From assembly GCA_947627685.1 (NCBI GenBank), contig CANQWZ010000008.1:1-25359 (forward strand): DNA of 25,359 nucleotides, read 5' to 3'. The position numbers and the translations under genes were made by a program. Each line of letters begins with the position of its first letter. Position 1 is the stretch's first letter. Shown piece by piece: positions 1 through 7,913 of the stretch. The notes under the pieces were generated by a model. It worked only from the letters and a program-made list of their open reading frames with translations, did not search any database and was not told the DNA's origin. Source of the DNA: an uncultured Bacilli bacterium. Its GTDB lineage: Bacteria; Bacillota_I; Bacilli_A; ML615J-28; CAG-313.

Positions 1-1
1 A

Positions 2-334
2 CGTTTAGTAACTTACCCTACTTATTATCCTGAAGGAAGCGCATTAAAAGAAGAAGTAATAACAGGTGATGATTTAAACAAATTTGCTATTATGAAATTT
101 AGTGGTAGCACCAATTATACAATTATTCAAAAATTTATTAATGATACATCTACTCCTACAGTAGAATATATTAATGGTGATATATATGTAATGGGTGGTA
201 TTTTTACTTTTGTAAATACCAATAATATTACTTTCTTTGATAATGGCGTTGAGTATACAATAGCATCTAATGAGGTAGAAACACTAGAAATGATTAAAAT
301 GGGTGAATCACTTAAAGCAGCAGACAACAAATAA
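2..334 (+). CDS. C-terminal part of a DUF4367-like protein (5' end outside window)
   Basis: The reading frame is open from the first bases of the window and ends at TAA 332-334, so this is the last 110 or so residues of a longer gene. An internal ATG at 92 has no ribosome site and lies within continuous coding sequence, so it is not taken as the start. The fragment reads as a beta-rich extracytoplasmic domain. The stretch IIQKF, then GDIYVMGG, then FFDNGVEYTIAS and a closing helix ETLEMIKMGESL resembles the end of DUF4367 domains found in membrane-anchored or lipoprotein factors of Bacillota (some linked to anti-sigma or sporulation proteins). The family call is from memory of the pattern and is tentative. 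A clear terminator follows immediately. Confidence 0.6.
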   Translation, partial: RLVTYPTYYPEGSALKEEVITGDDLNKFAIMKFSGSTNYTIIQKFINDTSTPTVEYINGDIYVMGGIFTFVNTNNITFFDNGVEYTIASNEVETLEMIKMGESLKAADNK

Positions 335-364
335 GTTCTAATAGCATTAGGACTTATTTTTTTT
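331..364 (+). terminator. Rho-independent terminator after the DUF4367-like gene
   Basis: A 12-base-pair stem (331-342 with 346-357, one G-U pair, loop AGC) is followed by a run of eight T. It overlaps the stop codon of the upstream gene and separates it from the alkD promoter. Confidence 0.9.
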
Positions 365-384
365 ATATAACCTAAGATTTTATT

Positions 385-414
385 TTGGACAAAAAAGCCA
401 AAATAAGATATAAT
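385..414 (+). promoter_or_regulatory. Predicted sigma-A promoter of the alkD-like gene
   Basis: The -35 is TTGGAC (385-390) and the -10 is TATAAT (409-414), with an 18-base spacer. It lies between the terminator and the first ATG with a good ribosome site, which argues against an in-frame TTG at 385 being the start codon. Confidence 0.75.
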
Positions 415-429
415 TTAGAGGGTGAAAAA

Positions 430-1107
430 ATGAACGAAATATTAGAAGCCTTTTATAAATTAAAAGATGAAAAACAAGCTCATTTTGCTGAAAAATTGAC
501 TAAAACAACTATTTCATTTTTAGGTATCAAAATACCAATGATTAAAACATTTGTTAAGCATTATGATATTAGTTATCATGATTTACAACAAATACCATTA
601 AATATCTATGTGGAACAAGATATCTTATATGGGATGTTTTTAAATAAACTAGGTAAAAAGAAGGATGAAAAATATTATCAAACCTTTTTAACTTTTACAG
701 CTTATTTAGATAATTGGATGTGTTGTGATACTTTTGTAAGTAATACCAACTTTCAAAAAGATGATTATGATAAACTTTATGAATTAGTACAATCATTACT
801 TACTAAAGAAAAGCCCATCCAAAGAAGATGTGGTCTGGTTTTATTAAAAAAATATTTTATTAAAGTTTTAACTTTTGAACAAATATTTACGCTACTTAAG
901 AAAGTAACATATGGCAATTATTATGTTGATATGGCTTGTGCTTGGCTTTTATGTTCAGTAGGATGTTATAATTTTACATGTATATATGATCACTTAGATG
1001 ATATATATAAGTTATCACCTTTTGTTTACAATAAAACTATCCAAAAAATGAAAGAGTCCTATTTAATCAGTAATGATCAAAAAAAATTAATAAGCTATCA
1101 CAAATAG
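430..1107 (+). CDS. DNA alkylation repair protein (AlkD-like HEAT-repeat family)
   Basis: This 225-residue all-helical protein has the profile of the DNA alkylation repair family (PF08713): an N-terminal LTKTTISFLGIKIPMIKTFV segment, then paired helices with LDNWMCCDTF, and KPIQRRCGLVLLKKYF typical of the HEAT-like repeats. Characterised members (AlkC/AlkD) remove positively charged 3-methyladenine and 7-methylguanine by a glycosylase mechanism without base flipping. The ATG at 430 is chosen because GAGGGTG lies just upstream and a promoter covers the region of the earlier in-frame TTG. A tRNA gene starts six bases after the stop and may be read from the same transcript. Substrate and activity are inferred from the family. 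Confidence 0.85.
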   Translation: MNEILEAFYKLKDEKQAHFAEKLTKTTISFLGIKIPMIKTFVKHYDISYHDLQQIPLNIYVEQDILYGMFLNKLGKKKDEKYYQTFLTFTAYLDNWMCCDTFVSNTNFQKDDYDKLYELVQSLLTKEKPIQRRCGLVLLKKYFIKVLTFEQIFTLLKKVTYGNYYVDMACAWLLCSVGCYNFTCIYDHLDDIYKLSPFVYNKTIQKMKESYLISNDQKKLISYHK

Positions 1108-1113
1108 CTATTT

Positions 1114-1190
<77 letters not shown>

Positions 1191-1246
1191 TAAAAAAATA
1201 ATGCTGATAAGACCTAATTTATAGGTTTTTCAGCATTTTTATTTTT
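1191..1246. terminator. Bidirectional terminator between tRNA-Arg and the ligase-like gene
   Basis: An imperfect stem (AATGCTGA..ACCTA at 1200-1216 with TAGGT..TTCAGCATT at 1222-1237) is followed by a T-rich tract on the plus strand and preceded by an A run (1192-1198) that acts as a T run on the minus strand. It serves the convergent alkD-tRNA and ligase-like genes. The end of the minus-strand gene lies inside the stem. Confidence 0.8.
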
Positions 1247-2605
1247 GCTATATAAATCTTGTGATACTACTAAAATAACAACTAACACAATCATAAAATT
1301 AATAAAGAAATAACTAACATCAAATAGGCCATATAAACCTGGTAATAACATAATCATAATTAGAAATAGTTTTTCAATACTAAGATGTTTTATTAAATAA
1401 AAGTATTTTAAAAATAAATGGACAATCATAGCTAAAAGGCCAACTAAACCAGTAGAATATAGGGCTTGTAAAAGGGTTGAATGACACCACTGGAAATATC
1501 CTTCTTGCACATCAATACGATCCGTGAACCCCGCAAGCATTCCCTTACCAAAAATTAAATTTTCCTTTGCCGCATTTAAACAAGCTATATAAATGTTCTT
1601 ACGACCATTTAATTCCTTAAAATTAATACCTTTTAAGTATTTAACAATGTAATCTAAAACATTAATATATTTACTAATGGCAAGCATAAAAATAGCAAAG
1701 ATTGCCACAAAGCATAAGAAGCTAGCAAGAAAAGCAAGGATCTTTTTAGGCATTTTTTTATATATGAAATAAACTATGAAAAAGATATAGCTAACCACCA
1801 ATCCTGCTGCGCCAACCATTAGTGAACCCCTTGACATAAAAATAATCATTGATCCATAGATTAAATTACTAGCAAGAGGTGCCAGTATTAATGATTTAAG
1901 GGAAAACTTAAAATAAAAAATATAATATAAAGGTGCAAGTAAAGTAAATAGTAGCATTAAATCTAAATTGTTGCATATTCCCCAACCAACAAAAACCCTT
2001 TGTTGATAAATGTTTTCCTTAATTAAAGATAATTTGAATTCAGCGTTAACCAAAATGGCACCATAGCCTTGTAATTGTAAAAAGATACTAAAAATACAAA
2101 GCATAAAAATAATTTTTTCAAATTCAACTTTTTCAATAGTTGAACAAAAGAAAATAATCAGTGCTAAAAAAGCCATACATATCACAATCATTATAGGTGC
2201 CGTTTTTAAATAATTTATTAAAGATACCCCTATACCACTTAATATAACACCTAAACAAATAAAGATAAAACTCATAAATAACCGGTGAATTTTGATTTTA
2301 GGTTTAAATAAAATAGCATGGATAATAACGCCTATTACCAAAATAATACCACCAATAATTAAAGGAATTGGTATAGTATAAACATCAAAAGAATGAGCAA
2401 ACATAAAAGGTATATAAAGAATAGCAATTACAACATTAATCGTATTTTTAATAAAACATAAATGTAGTAATAGACATATACTAATTGCTACCAAACAAAT
2501 GCCTTCAAAAATTTGATAATTTAAATTAAAATGAATAAGGATGTAAGCAGTAAGCCATATAACAAAAGTTATACTAGCTATTATAATATTAGTAATTCGT
2601 TTCAT
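1214..2605 (-). CDS. O-antigen ligase / polysaccharide polymerase family membrane protein (Wzy_C-like)
   Basis: This 463-residue protein has about 11-13 hydrophobic segments. In its C-terminal half a long non-membrane loop holds GRKNIYIACLNAAKENLIFGKG and CHSTLLQALYSTGLVGLL, matching the H-x-x-x-L-x(4-6)-G-x-x-G pattern of the O-antigen ligase / Wzy family (PF04932). An upstream SRGS motif ends a membrane helix, as in that family. Members join or polymerise lipid-linked glycans outside the membrane. In a Gram-positive host the likely role is export-coupled polymerisation or ligation of a cell-wall or capsular polysaccharide. The start is supported by GAGGG before the ATG. Nearby genes for sugar activation and undecaprenyl-phosphate recycling fit that role, but substrate is unknown. 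Confidence 0.8.
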   Translation of the reverse strand: MKRITNIIIASITFVIWLTAYILIHFNLNYQIFEGICLVAISICLLLHLCFIKNTINVVIAILYIPFMFAHSFDVYTIPIPLIIGGIILVIGVIIHAILFKPKIKIHRLFMSFIFICLGVILSGIGVSLINYLKTAPIMIVICMAFLALIIFFCSTIEKVEFEKIIFMLCIFSIFLQLQGYGAILVNAEFKLSLIKENIYQQRVFVGWGICNNLDLMLLFTLLAPLYYIFYFKFSLKSLILAPLASNLIYGSMIIFMSRGSLMVGAAGLVVSYIFFIVYFIYKKMPKKILAFLASFLCFVAIFAIFMLAISKYINVLDYIVKYLKGINFKELNGRKNIYIACLNAAKENLIFGKGMLAGFTDRIDVQEGYFQWCHSTLLQALYSTGLVGLLAMIVHLFLKYFYLIKHLSIEKLFLIMIMLLPGLYGLFDVSYFFINFMIVLVVILVVSQDLYSKNKNAEKPIN

Positions 2606-2643
2606 AATAATCCCTCTTGTGCTTTAACTTAGCTAATGCTAAT

Positions 2644-2672
2644 ATTTTATCATATAGTTTAGAAAAAAGCAA
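2644..2672 (-). promoter_or_regulatory. Predicted promoter of the ligase-like gene
   Basis: On the minus strand TTGCTT (2667-2672) and TAAAAT (2644-2649) are 17 bases apart, with TG one base before the -10 (extended -10). It lies about 40 bases upstream of the start codon. Confidence 0.6.
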
Positions 2673-2711
2673 ATAAAAATCGAAAAAGGGTTGATAAATA
2701 AAAAATTATTT

Positions 2712-2740
2712 TTGACATATCATTAAAAGTATGATATAAT
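2712..2740 (+). promoter_or_regulatory. Strong sigma-A promoter for the kinase-galU operon
   Basis: Consensus TTGACA (2712-2717) and TATAAT (2735-2740) are separated by 17 bases, with an extended -10 TGA. The leader to the TTG start is about 100 bases long and AT-rich. I see no riboswitch-like structure or attenuator in it. Confidence 0.9.
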
Positions 2741-2848
2741 CTTGATACTAAAAGTTAAAAATAGCAATTAATAAAAAATTGTCTTAAAATAGCATATTTA
2801 TAAAAATTAAGTCATATAATCTTTTATAGATATGGTAGGTGAGATAAT

Positions 2849-3988
2849 TTGAATTATAAAAGGCAATTAAATGATGTCATCAAAGAATATTTTAACCCTA
2901 GTAAAGTAGTAGATGTGAAACCATATGGGGGAGGGCTTATTAATAGTACTTTTATAGTAGAATTTCCTGATACTAGTTATATCTTACAAAAAGTCAATGA
3001 ATATGTTTTTCAAAGTCCCATTGGTGTTATGTACAATATTAGTTTAATTACTAATTACATTAGAAAAAAAGTTATATATGAAGGTAAAAATTATCGAAAT
3101 GCCACCCTTACTTTAATTCAAACCATTGATGGTGAAAATTTTGCCATATGTGATGGTGAATATTGGCGTTGTTATACTTGCATTGATGGCATTACTTATA
3201 ATAGTACAAGTGATGCTGAAGTCTTTTATGAAGCAGGTCGCGCCGTAGGTGAATTTCAATTATTGCTAGATGGCTTTCATCCTAAACTATTAAGTGATAA
3301 TATTAAAAATTTTCATAATACGCCATATCGCTACGAAATGTTAATAAATAGCATCAAAGCAAATACTTGTAATAGACTTAAAGAATGTTATAATGAAATC
3401 TTATTTATCGCAAAAAGAAAAGATCAGTTAGATATTATTACTAAAGCCTTAGATAGTGGCTCTATTCCTAAAAGAGTTGTCCATAATGATACTAAACTAA
3501 ATAATATTATGTTTTCTAAACATGATAATCATGCCATGTGTTTAATTGATTTAGATACAGTTATGAAGGGTTCATTAGTATATGATTATGGAGATGCTTT
3601 AAGAGTAGGAGCATCAACTGCCAAAGAAGATGAAGTAGATCTTAGTAAAGTTACCATTAACTTAACGTTAGTAAAAGCATTTACAAAAGGTTTTTTAGAG
3701 ACTACTAAAGATATTATTACCTTAAATGAAATTAATCTATTGTATCATGGATATTATATTATTACCCTAGAATTAGGAATGCGTTTTTTAACCGACTATA
3801 TTGATGGTGATAAATATTTTGCTTTGACAAAAGATTTAAAAAAGACAAGGCCTAAAATAAATTTAGAACGAGCTCAAAATCAATTAAAATTAGTTATGGA
3901 AATTGAAAATAACTATCATAGTATTAAACAAATTATAGATGATACTTTAATAGAAATAGGTTATGAAAGGAAAAATCAAAATGAATAA
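2849..3988 (+). CDS. Phosphotransferase, N-acetylhexosamine 1-kinase-like (APH superfamily)
   Basis: This 379-residue protein belongs to the aminoglycoside/choline kinase superfamily. The catalytic loop is VVHNDTKLNNIMF (H212, D214, N219) and the metal-binding segment is CLIDLDTVMKGSLVYDYGDA (D234 onward). The N-terminal GGGLINSTFIV is the nucleotide-binding loop. Length and the HNDTKLNN/DLDT signature resemble the Bifidobacterium N-acetylhexosamine 1-kinase NahK, which makes GlcNAc-1-P or GalNAc-1-P for a uridylyltransferase, and the next gene is such an enzyme. The start is TTG with AGGTGAG five bases upstream. The last 8 bases overlap the galU-like gene. A choline- or other sugar-kinase role cannot be excluded. 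Confidence 0.75.
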   Translation: MNYKRQLNDVIKEYFNPSKVVDVKPYGGGLINSTFIVEFPDTSYILQKVNEYVFQSPIGVMYNISLITNYIRKKVIYEGKNYRNATLTLIQTIDGENFAICDGEYWRCYTCIDGITYNSTSDAEVFYEAGRAVGEFQLLLDGFHPKLLSDNIKNFHNTPYRYEMLINSIKANTCNRLKECYNEILFIAKRKDQLDIITKALDSGSIPKRVVHNDTKLNNIMFSKHDNHAMCLIDLDTVMKGSLVYDYGDALRVGASTAKEDEVDLSKVTINLTLVKAFTKGFLETTKDIITLNEINLLYHGYYIITLELGMRFLTDYIDGDKYFALTKDLKKTRPKINLERAQNQLKLVMEIENNYHSIKQIIDDTLIEIGYERKNQNE

Positions 3989-4850
3989 AATAAAAAAAGT
4001 CGTAATTCCGGTTGCTGGAAAAGGAACAAGATTTTTACCAATTACTAAAACCATTAGTAAAACATTATTACCAATTATAGATGCTCCTGTTATTCAGTAT
4101 TTATTAGAAGAAGCTATTAAAGCTAAAATTAAAGATGCTTTAATAATCATAGGCTACAATCAAAATGATGTTATTAATTACTTTAATACGGAAAGTACAT
4201 ATGTTAAAAATCTTAATCGTGATTATGAAGAAATAAAATATATCAAAAAATTAAAATCACAAATCAGAATTTCCTATGTTTTTCAAGAAGAAGCTAAAGG
4301 TTTAGGTGATGCTATATATCATGCTAAAGCGTTCGCTGATGGTGATGATTTCGCTGTAATGTTAGGTGATGATTTTGTTTTTTCTAATGGTTTAAAAACT
4401 TATGGTATAGGTAGCCTTTGTAAATTATATGAAAAAAAGAATGATTATTACCTAGGTGTTAAAGAAGTGCCAGTAGAGGCAACCAATAAATATGGCATTG
4501 TTAAACCCGAAAAAGAAGTTAAAGATTGTTTCAAAATTAGTGGTATTGTTGAAAAACCACAAGACAATCCACCATCGCAAATGGCATGTGTAGGTAGATA
4601 TATTTTAAAAAATAGCATCTTTTCTTACCTTGAAAAAATTAAACCGGGCGTTGGCAAAGAGTTACAACTAACTGATGCCATTGCATTAGCCCTAAAAAAA
4701 GAAAATGTATATGCTTCTAAATTTGATGGTATAAGGTATGATGTTGGTAGTAAGGGTGGATATGTTGAAGCCATCATTTCGGTAGCAAGAACTAGAGATG
4801 ATTTAGGTATTAATATTGATGAATTCTTAAAAAAGACGATGGATAATTAA
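3981..4850 (+). CDS. galU: UTP--sugar-1-phosphate uridylyltransferase (GalU family)
   Basis: This 289-residue nucleotidyltransferase transfers UMP from UTP to a sugar 1-phosphate. The family landmarks are present: VIPVAGKGTRFLP (nucleotide loop, residues 8-20), TLLPIIDAPVIQYLLEEAI, GLGDAI, LGDDF (metal Asp), VGKELQLTDAI and the closing RYDVGSKGGYVEA. The ATG at 3981 is preferred over one at 3963 because GAAAGGA sits 9-10 bases upstream and the protein then starts at the conserved strand. It overlaps the upstream kinase by 8 bases, so the two are probably translationally coupled. The partner kinase suggests the sugar could be N-acetylhexosamine-1-P or glucose-1-P, and sequence alone does not decide this. 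Confidence 0.9.
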   Translation: MNKIKKVVIPVAGKGTRFLPITKTISKTLLPIIDAPVIQYLLEEAIKAKIKDALIIIGYNQNDVINYFNTESTYVKNLNRDYEEIKYIKKLKSQIRISYVFQEEAKGLGDAIYHAKAFADGDDFAVMLGDDFVFSNGLKTYGIGSLCKLYEKKNDYYLGVKEVPVEATNKYGIVKPEKEVKDCFKISGIVEKPQDNPPSQMACVGRYILKNSIFSYLEKIKPGVGKELQLTDAIALALKKENVYASKFDGIRYDVGSKGGYVEAIISVARTRDDLGINIDEFLKKTMDN

Positions 4851-4920
4851 AATAAACCATATGTTAAATATTTAATTGCATAAACTTTTGTCCTATTTAA
4901 TATTATGTAATAGTGATAGA

Positions 4921-5817
4921 ATGAAAAAACAATTAAAAGAATTAACATATGGTTTTTTATTTGGCATAAGTTGTATAATTCCAGGTTTTAGTGGAGGAAC
5001 AATGCTTGTCATTTTAGGCATCTATGAAGAAATTACAAGCAAACTTTCTAATGCTTTTAAAAAACCATTAAAAACAGTTACAGCGTTATTATTTTATGGC
5101 ATTGGCATTATTTTAGGAACGATAATAGGTACTTTAATAGTGGCTAATTTATTAAAAAAGATTCCCCTTTTAATTGCCAGTTTTTTTATTGGTTTAGTTA
5201 TTGCCACCATTATTATTATTATCAAAAGCCTAAATACCCATAAAGCAAAATTAAAAGATTATTTAATAAGTATAGTCTTTATGATAATTAGTATATCATT
5301 AACTTTAATGGGTAAAAAAGTTTATATAAATACTTCTTTTAATAAGTTTAGTTTTTTTAAAGTTATATATATATTACTTTTAACCATGCTTGCTAGTGCT
5401 ACAATGATAATACCTGCTGTAAGTGGTATGACTATTTTATTAATTTTTGGTTTATATGATCCATTAATGCACATTTTAAATGATATTTTGATAGGACTAT
5501 TAATGCATAATCTAAATCCACTTGTTAATAATTTATGGTTTCTTATTCCTACTTTTTTAGGCATCATTTTAGGCATCACCATTGCAAGTAAAATGATAAA
5601 TAAAATGTTAAAAAATAATATTTATACTTTTTGGTATGCTGTTTTAGGACTTCTAATCATTTCGCCTATTACTATTTTACAAAATATTAGTCAAAATTAT
5701 TTAATTGATTTTAGTAAACTTTCACCCTTAATGTTATTAAATAGTTTTATCTTTTTAGGTATTGGTATTTTTATTTTATTATTTATTGACCATAAAACTA
5801 AGAAAAATAAGGTATAA
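4921..5817 (+). CDS. DUF368 family membrane protein (undecaprenyl-phosphate translocase family)
   Basis: This 298-residue protein has about eight membrane segments. The N-terminal GISCIIPGFSGGTMLVILGIYE (IPGFSGG at residues 20-26) is the hallmark of DUF368 (PF04018), and a second inverted-like copy, MIIPAVSGMTILLIFGLYD, occurs mid-protein. DUF368 members such as PopT are reported to flip undecaprenyl phosphate back to the cytoplasmic face for reuse in cell-wall and glycan synthesis. The ATG at 4921 gives the usual family N-terminus. An in-frame TTG at 4876 would add 15 atypical residues. No strong ribosome site is seen. The gene follows galU by 70 bases without a terminator, so it is probably in the same operon. 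Confidence 0.88.
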   Translation: MKKQLKELTYGFLFGISCIIPGFSGGTMLVILGIYEEITSKLSNAFKKPLKTVTALLFYGIGIILGTIIGTLIVANLLKKIPLLIASFFIGLVIATIIIIIKSLNTHKAKLKDYLISIVFMIISISLTLMGKKVYINTSFNKFSFFKVIYILLLTMLASATMIIPAVSGMTILLIFGLYDPLMHILNDILIGLLMHNLNPLVNNLWFLIPTFLGIILGITIASKMINKMLKNNIYTFWYAVLGLLIISPITILQNISQNYLIDFSKLSPLMLLNSFIFLGIGIFILLFIDHKTKKNKV

Positions 5818-5862
5818 AAAAGTTAAATGCTTCCATAATAATTAAAAAAGGAGGTTTTTGAT

Positions 5863-6291
5863 TTGAAATTAACAACAACTAAAAATAATGATGTTACAAG
5901 TTTTTTTGATGAATTTTTTTCACCATATCCATTTACTAACAGATCATATAAAAATGGTTTTATGCGTACCGATATTTCGAAAAGAAAAGGTAATTATGTG
6001 TTTGATATTGATATTCCCGGTTATCAAAAAGATGATATTAAAGTACAATTAAATGATGGCTATTTAAATGTTTGGGTTGAAAAACCTAAAAGTACGACAG
6101 TAGATAATGTTGAAGAATATGAATGGCTTCATCAAGAAAGATTTAATGGCGAATATTCAAGAAGTTTTTATGTAGGATGTTCAAATGAAGCTAAAGCTAA
6201 TGCTACTTATCATAATGGGGTATTAACCGTAGTTATTCCTGAAGATGAAACTACTTATAAAGATAGTAGTAAATATATTAATGTAGAATAA
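5863..6291 (+). CDS. Hsp20 / alpha-crystallin family small heat-shock protein
   Basis: This 142-residue ATP-independent holdase chaperone contains a short N-terminal arm (SFFDEFFSPYPF), then the alpha-crystallin domain from DISKRKGNYVFDIDIPGYQKDDIKV through GVLTVVIPED (the G-V-L strand is the signature end), and a short C-terminal tail. It starts at TTG, supported by a near-perfect AAAGGAGG eight bases upstream. No separate promoter or HrcA operator is evident in the 45 bases before it, so it may be read from the upstream operon. An unusual long hairpin follows the stop. Confidence 0.93.
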   Translation: MKLTTTKNNDVTSFFDEFFSPYPFTNRSYKNGFMRTDISKRKGNYVFDIDIPGYQKDDIKVQLNDGYLNVWVEKPKSTTVDNVEEYEWLHQERFNGEYSRSFYVGCSNEAKANATYHNGVLTVVIPEDETTYKDSSKYINVE

Positions 6292-6334
6292 AAAATACTA
6301 GCACTTGTAAAATACTAGCAAGTGCTAGTATTTT
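6292..6334 (+). terminator. Long hairpin after hsp20 with duplicated left arm
   Basis: A perfect 16-base stem (6292-6307 with 6319-6334) begins one base after the hsp20 stop. The 12-base left arm AAAATACTAGCA occurs again at 6309-6320, so the right arm (6323-6334) can pair with either copy. The T run after it is short (4 T, then GGTCTTTT), which makes it a mediocre terminator, but the position fits that role. Confidence 0.65.
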
Positions 6335-6374
6335 GGTCTTTTAAAGCATATTGAAAAAAAGAAATTGTTAAATA

Positions 6375-6383
6375 TGATATAAT
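6375..6383 (+). promoter_or_regulatory. Extended -10 promoter of the XRE-regulator gene
   Basis: TGATATAAT is an extended -10. A TTGAAA at 6351-6356 is 21 bases upstream, too far for a normal -35. It lies about 30 bases before the ATG at 6412. Confidence 0.5.
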
Positions 6384-6411
6384 ATATAAAAAAGTATCAA
6401 GAGGTGATACA

Positions 6412-7044
6412 ATGAGTAATATTCATACCAATATAAAAATATTAAGAGAAGAAGCCCGCTTATCACAAGAAGAATTCGCCGATAAAGTTGGTGTAAGTTT
6501 AGAAACAGTCAAACTTTGGGAAAAGGGTAAGCTTGATCCAACAAGCAGTGAAATAACAATAATGTGCCCAATTTTGCGAATTCATGAAGAAGATTTTTTA
6601 GAAAGAGATATTCTTTCAGAACGTAATGAAGCAGGCGATATGATGAAAAAAAGCCAAAATCGTAATACATATAATTGGTATTATGGTGATCGCAAAATAT
6701 TTGCTTTTTATTTATCATATTTAATAATTATTCCCCTTGCTATTATTTTCACTTTTTTAATTATTGGTGCTCTAGCTAAAATGGCGCCGGCTGAACCATC
6801 AGATGAATTTATAAACCCGATTGTTTCACAAATCATGGCTTCCTTTTTAGTTGAAGGTTTTATTAGCGCAATATATATCATCATTTATATGTTTAAAAGA
6901 AGAATTTTACGTTTTCAGTGGTGGTATGTTTTTTGGATATCACCAGCACTTGGCATTTTAACTATAATTGCGGGAATAGGAATGATTGGCCTTTATGGGT
7001 TTGCATTTTATAAAGCGGTTATTAAGAAAGGTAAAAATATTTAG
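6412..7044 (+). CDS. XRE-family helix-turn-helix protein with C-terminal membrane domain
   Basis: Of 210 residues, 5-62 form a Cro/C1-type HTH (NIKILREEARLSQEEFADKV, recognition helix SLETVKLWEKGKLDPT), followed by a linker and three hydrophobic segments (about 98-122, 138-160 and 170-200). Proteins of this layout are common in Bacillota, where a DNA-binding head is tethered to the membrane. Targets are unknown. The start has AGAGGTGAT just upstream. It ends 8 bases before the HAD gene, and the ribosome site of that gene overlaps this stop codon, so they are probably co-transcribed. Confidence 0.85.
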   Translation: MSNIHTNIKILREEARLSQEEFADKVGVSLETVKLWEKGKLDPTSSEITIMCPILRIHEEDFLERDILSERNEAGDMMKKSQNRNTYNWYYGDRKIFAFYLSYLIIIPLAIIFTFLIIGALAKMAPAEPSDEFINPIVSQIMASFLVEGFISAIYIIIYMFKRRILRFQWWYVFWISPALGILTIIAGIGMIGLYGFAFYKAVIKKGKNI

Positions 7045-7052
7045 GTGAATTA

Positions 7053-7913
7053 ATGAAAGAAACAATAATTGCATTAATGTATGATTTTGATAAAACACTT
7101 TGTGCTAAAGATATGCAAGAATATAGCTTTATTCCTAGTGTTGGAATGGAAGCTAGCCAGTTTTGGCAAGAATCGGATATGCTTGCTAAAAAAAATAATA
7201 TGGATAAAATTTTAGCTTATATGCTACTTATGATAAAAGCTGCTAAAGACAAAGGCTTTGCGATTACCAGAGAATCTTTTAATAATTTAGGTAAAGATGT
7301 TGTTTTCTTAAAAGGTGTTAAATCTTGGTTTAAAAGAATTAATGAATATGGTGCATCTTTAGGAGTTAAAATAGAACATTATATTTTATCATCAGGATTA
7401 AAAGAGATTATTGAGGGTACACCAATTGCGAAAGAATTCAAAAAAATTTATGCTTGCGAATTTCATTATAACAAAAGTGGCAATGCTATGTGGCCTAAAC
7501 AAGTAATCAACTTTACGACTAAAACCCAATTCATTTTCCGTATTTCTAAAGGTGTTTTAGAACAATTAGAAGATAAAAAATTAAATAGCATGATTAGCGC
7601 TGATGATCGAAGAATACCATATCGTAATATGATATATATTGGTGATGGTATGACGGATGTACCTTGTATGAAAGTTGTTAAATCAAGGGGTGGTGAGGCT
7701 ATTGGTATTTATCATAAGGCGAATTTAGAAGTTGCGAAAAGATTATTAAACGAAAAAAGAGTAGGTTATATTTGTAAAGCCGATTATTCAACTGATTCAG
7801 AATTAGAGAAAATAACTAAATTAATCATTCATCAAATGGCCTTAACGAGCCAGCTTGTTAATATCCATAAGAATCAAGAAGAAAAGTATTTAAGGGATAA
7901 TAATGAACAATAA
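7053..7913 (+). CDS. HAD-superfamily phosphatase (phosphoserine-phosphatase-like)
   Basis: This 286-residue protein has all HAD motifs: motif I YDFDKTL (nucleophile D11, acid/base D13), motif II LSSG (residues 112-115), and motif IV IGDGMTDVPCMK (196-207). The insertion between motif I and II is helical, as in SerB-like C1-cap HADs. It is expected to hydrolyse a small phosphorylated metabolite, and the substrate is not predictable from sequence. The start has TAGGTG a few bases upstream. The 3' end overlaps the TPR gene by 11 bases. Confidence 0.88.
   Translation: MKETIIALMYDFDKTLCAKDMQEYSFIPSVGMEASQFWQESDMLAKKNNMDKILAYMLLMIKAAKDKGFAITRESFNNLGKDVVFLKGVKSWFKRINEYGASLGVKIEHYILSSGLKEIIEGTPIAKEFKKIYACEFHYNKSGNAMWPKQVINFTTKTQFIFRISKGVLEQLEDKKLNSMISADDRRIPYRNMIYIGDGMTDVPCMKVVKSRGGEAIGIYHKANLEVAKRLLNEKRVGYICKADYSTDSELEKITKLIIHQMALTSQLVNIHKNQEEKYLRDNNEQ

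Noticed and set aside
385..429. TTG at 385 as start of the alkD-like gene
   Set aside because: The bases form the -35 and -10 of a good promoter, and the ATG at 430 has a proper ribosome site.
6299..6327. TAGCACT...AGTGCTA in the hairpin after hsp20, resembling the CIRCE operator of HrcA
   Set aside because: The spacing between half sites is 15 rather than 11 bases, the outer positions do not match, and it lies downstream, not upstream, of the heat-shock gene. Similarity is probably chance.
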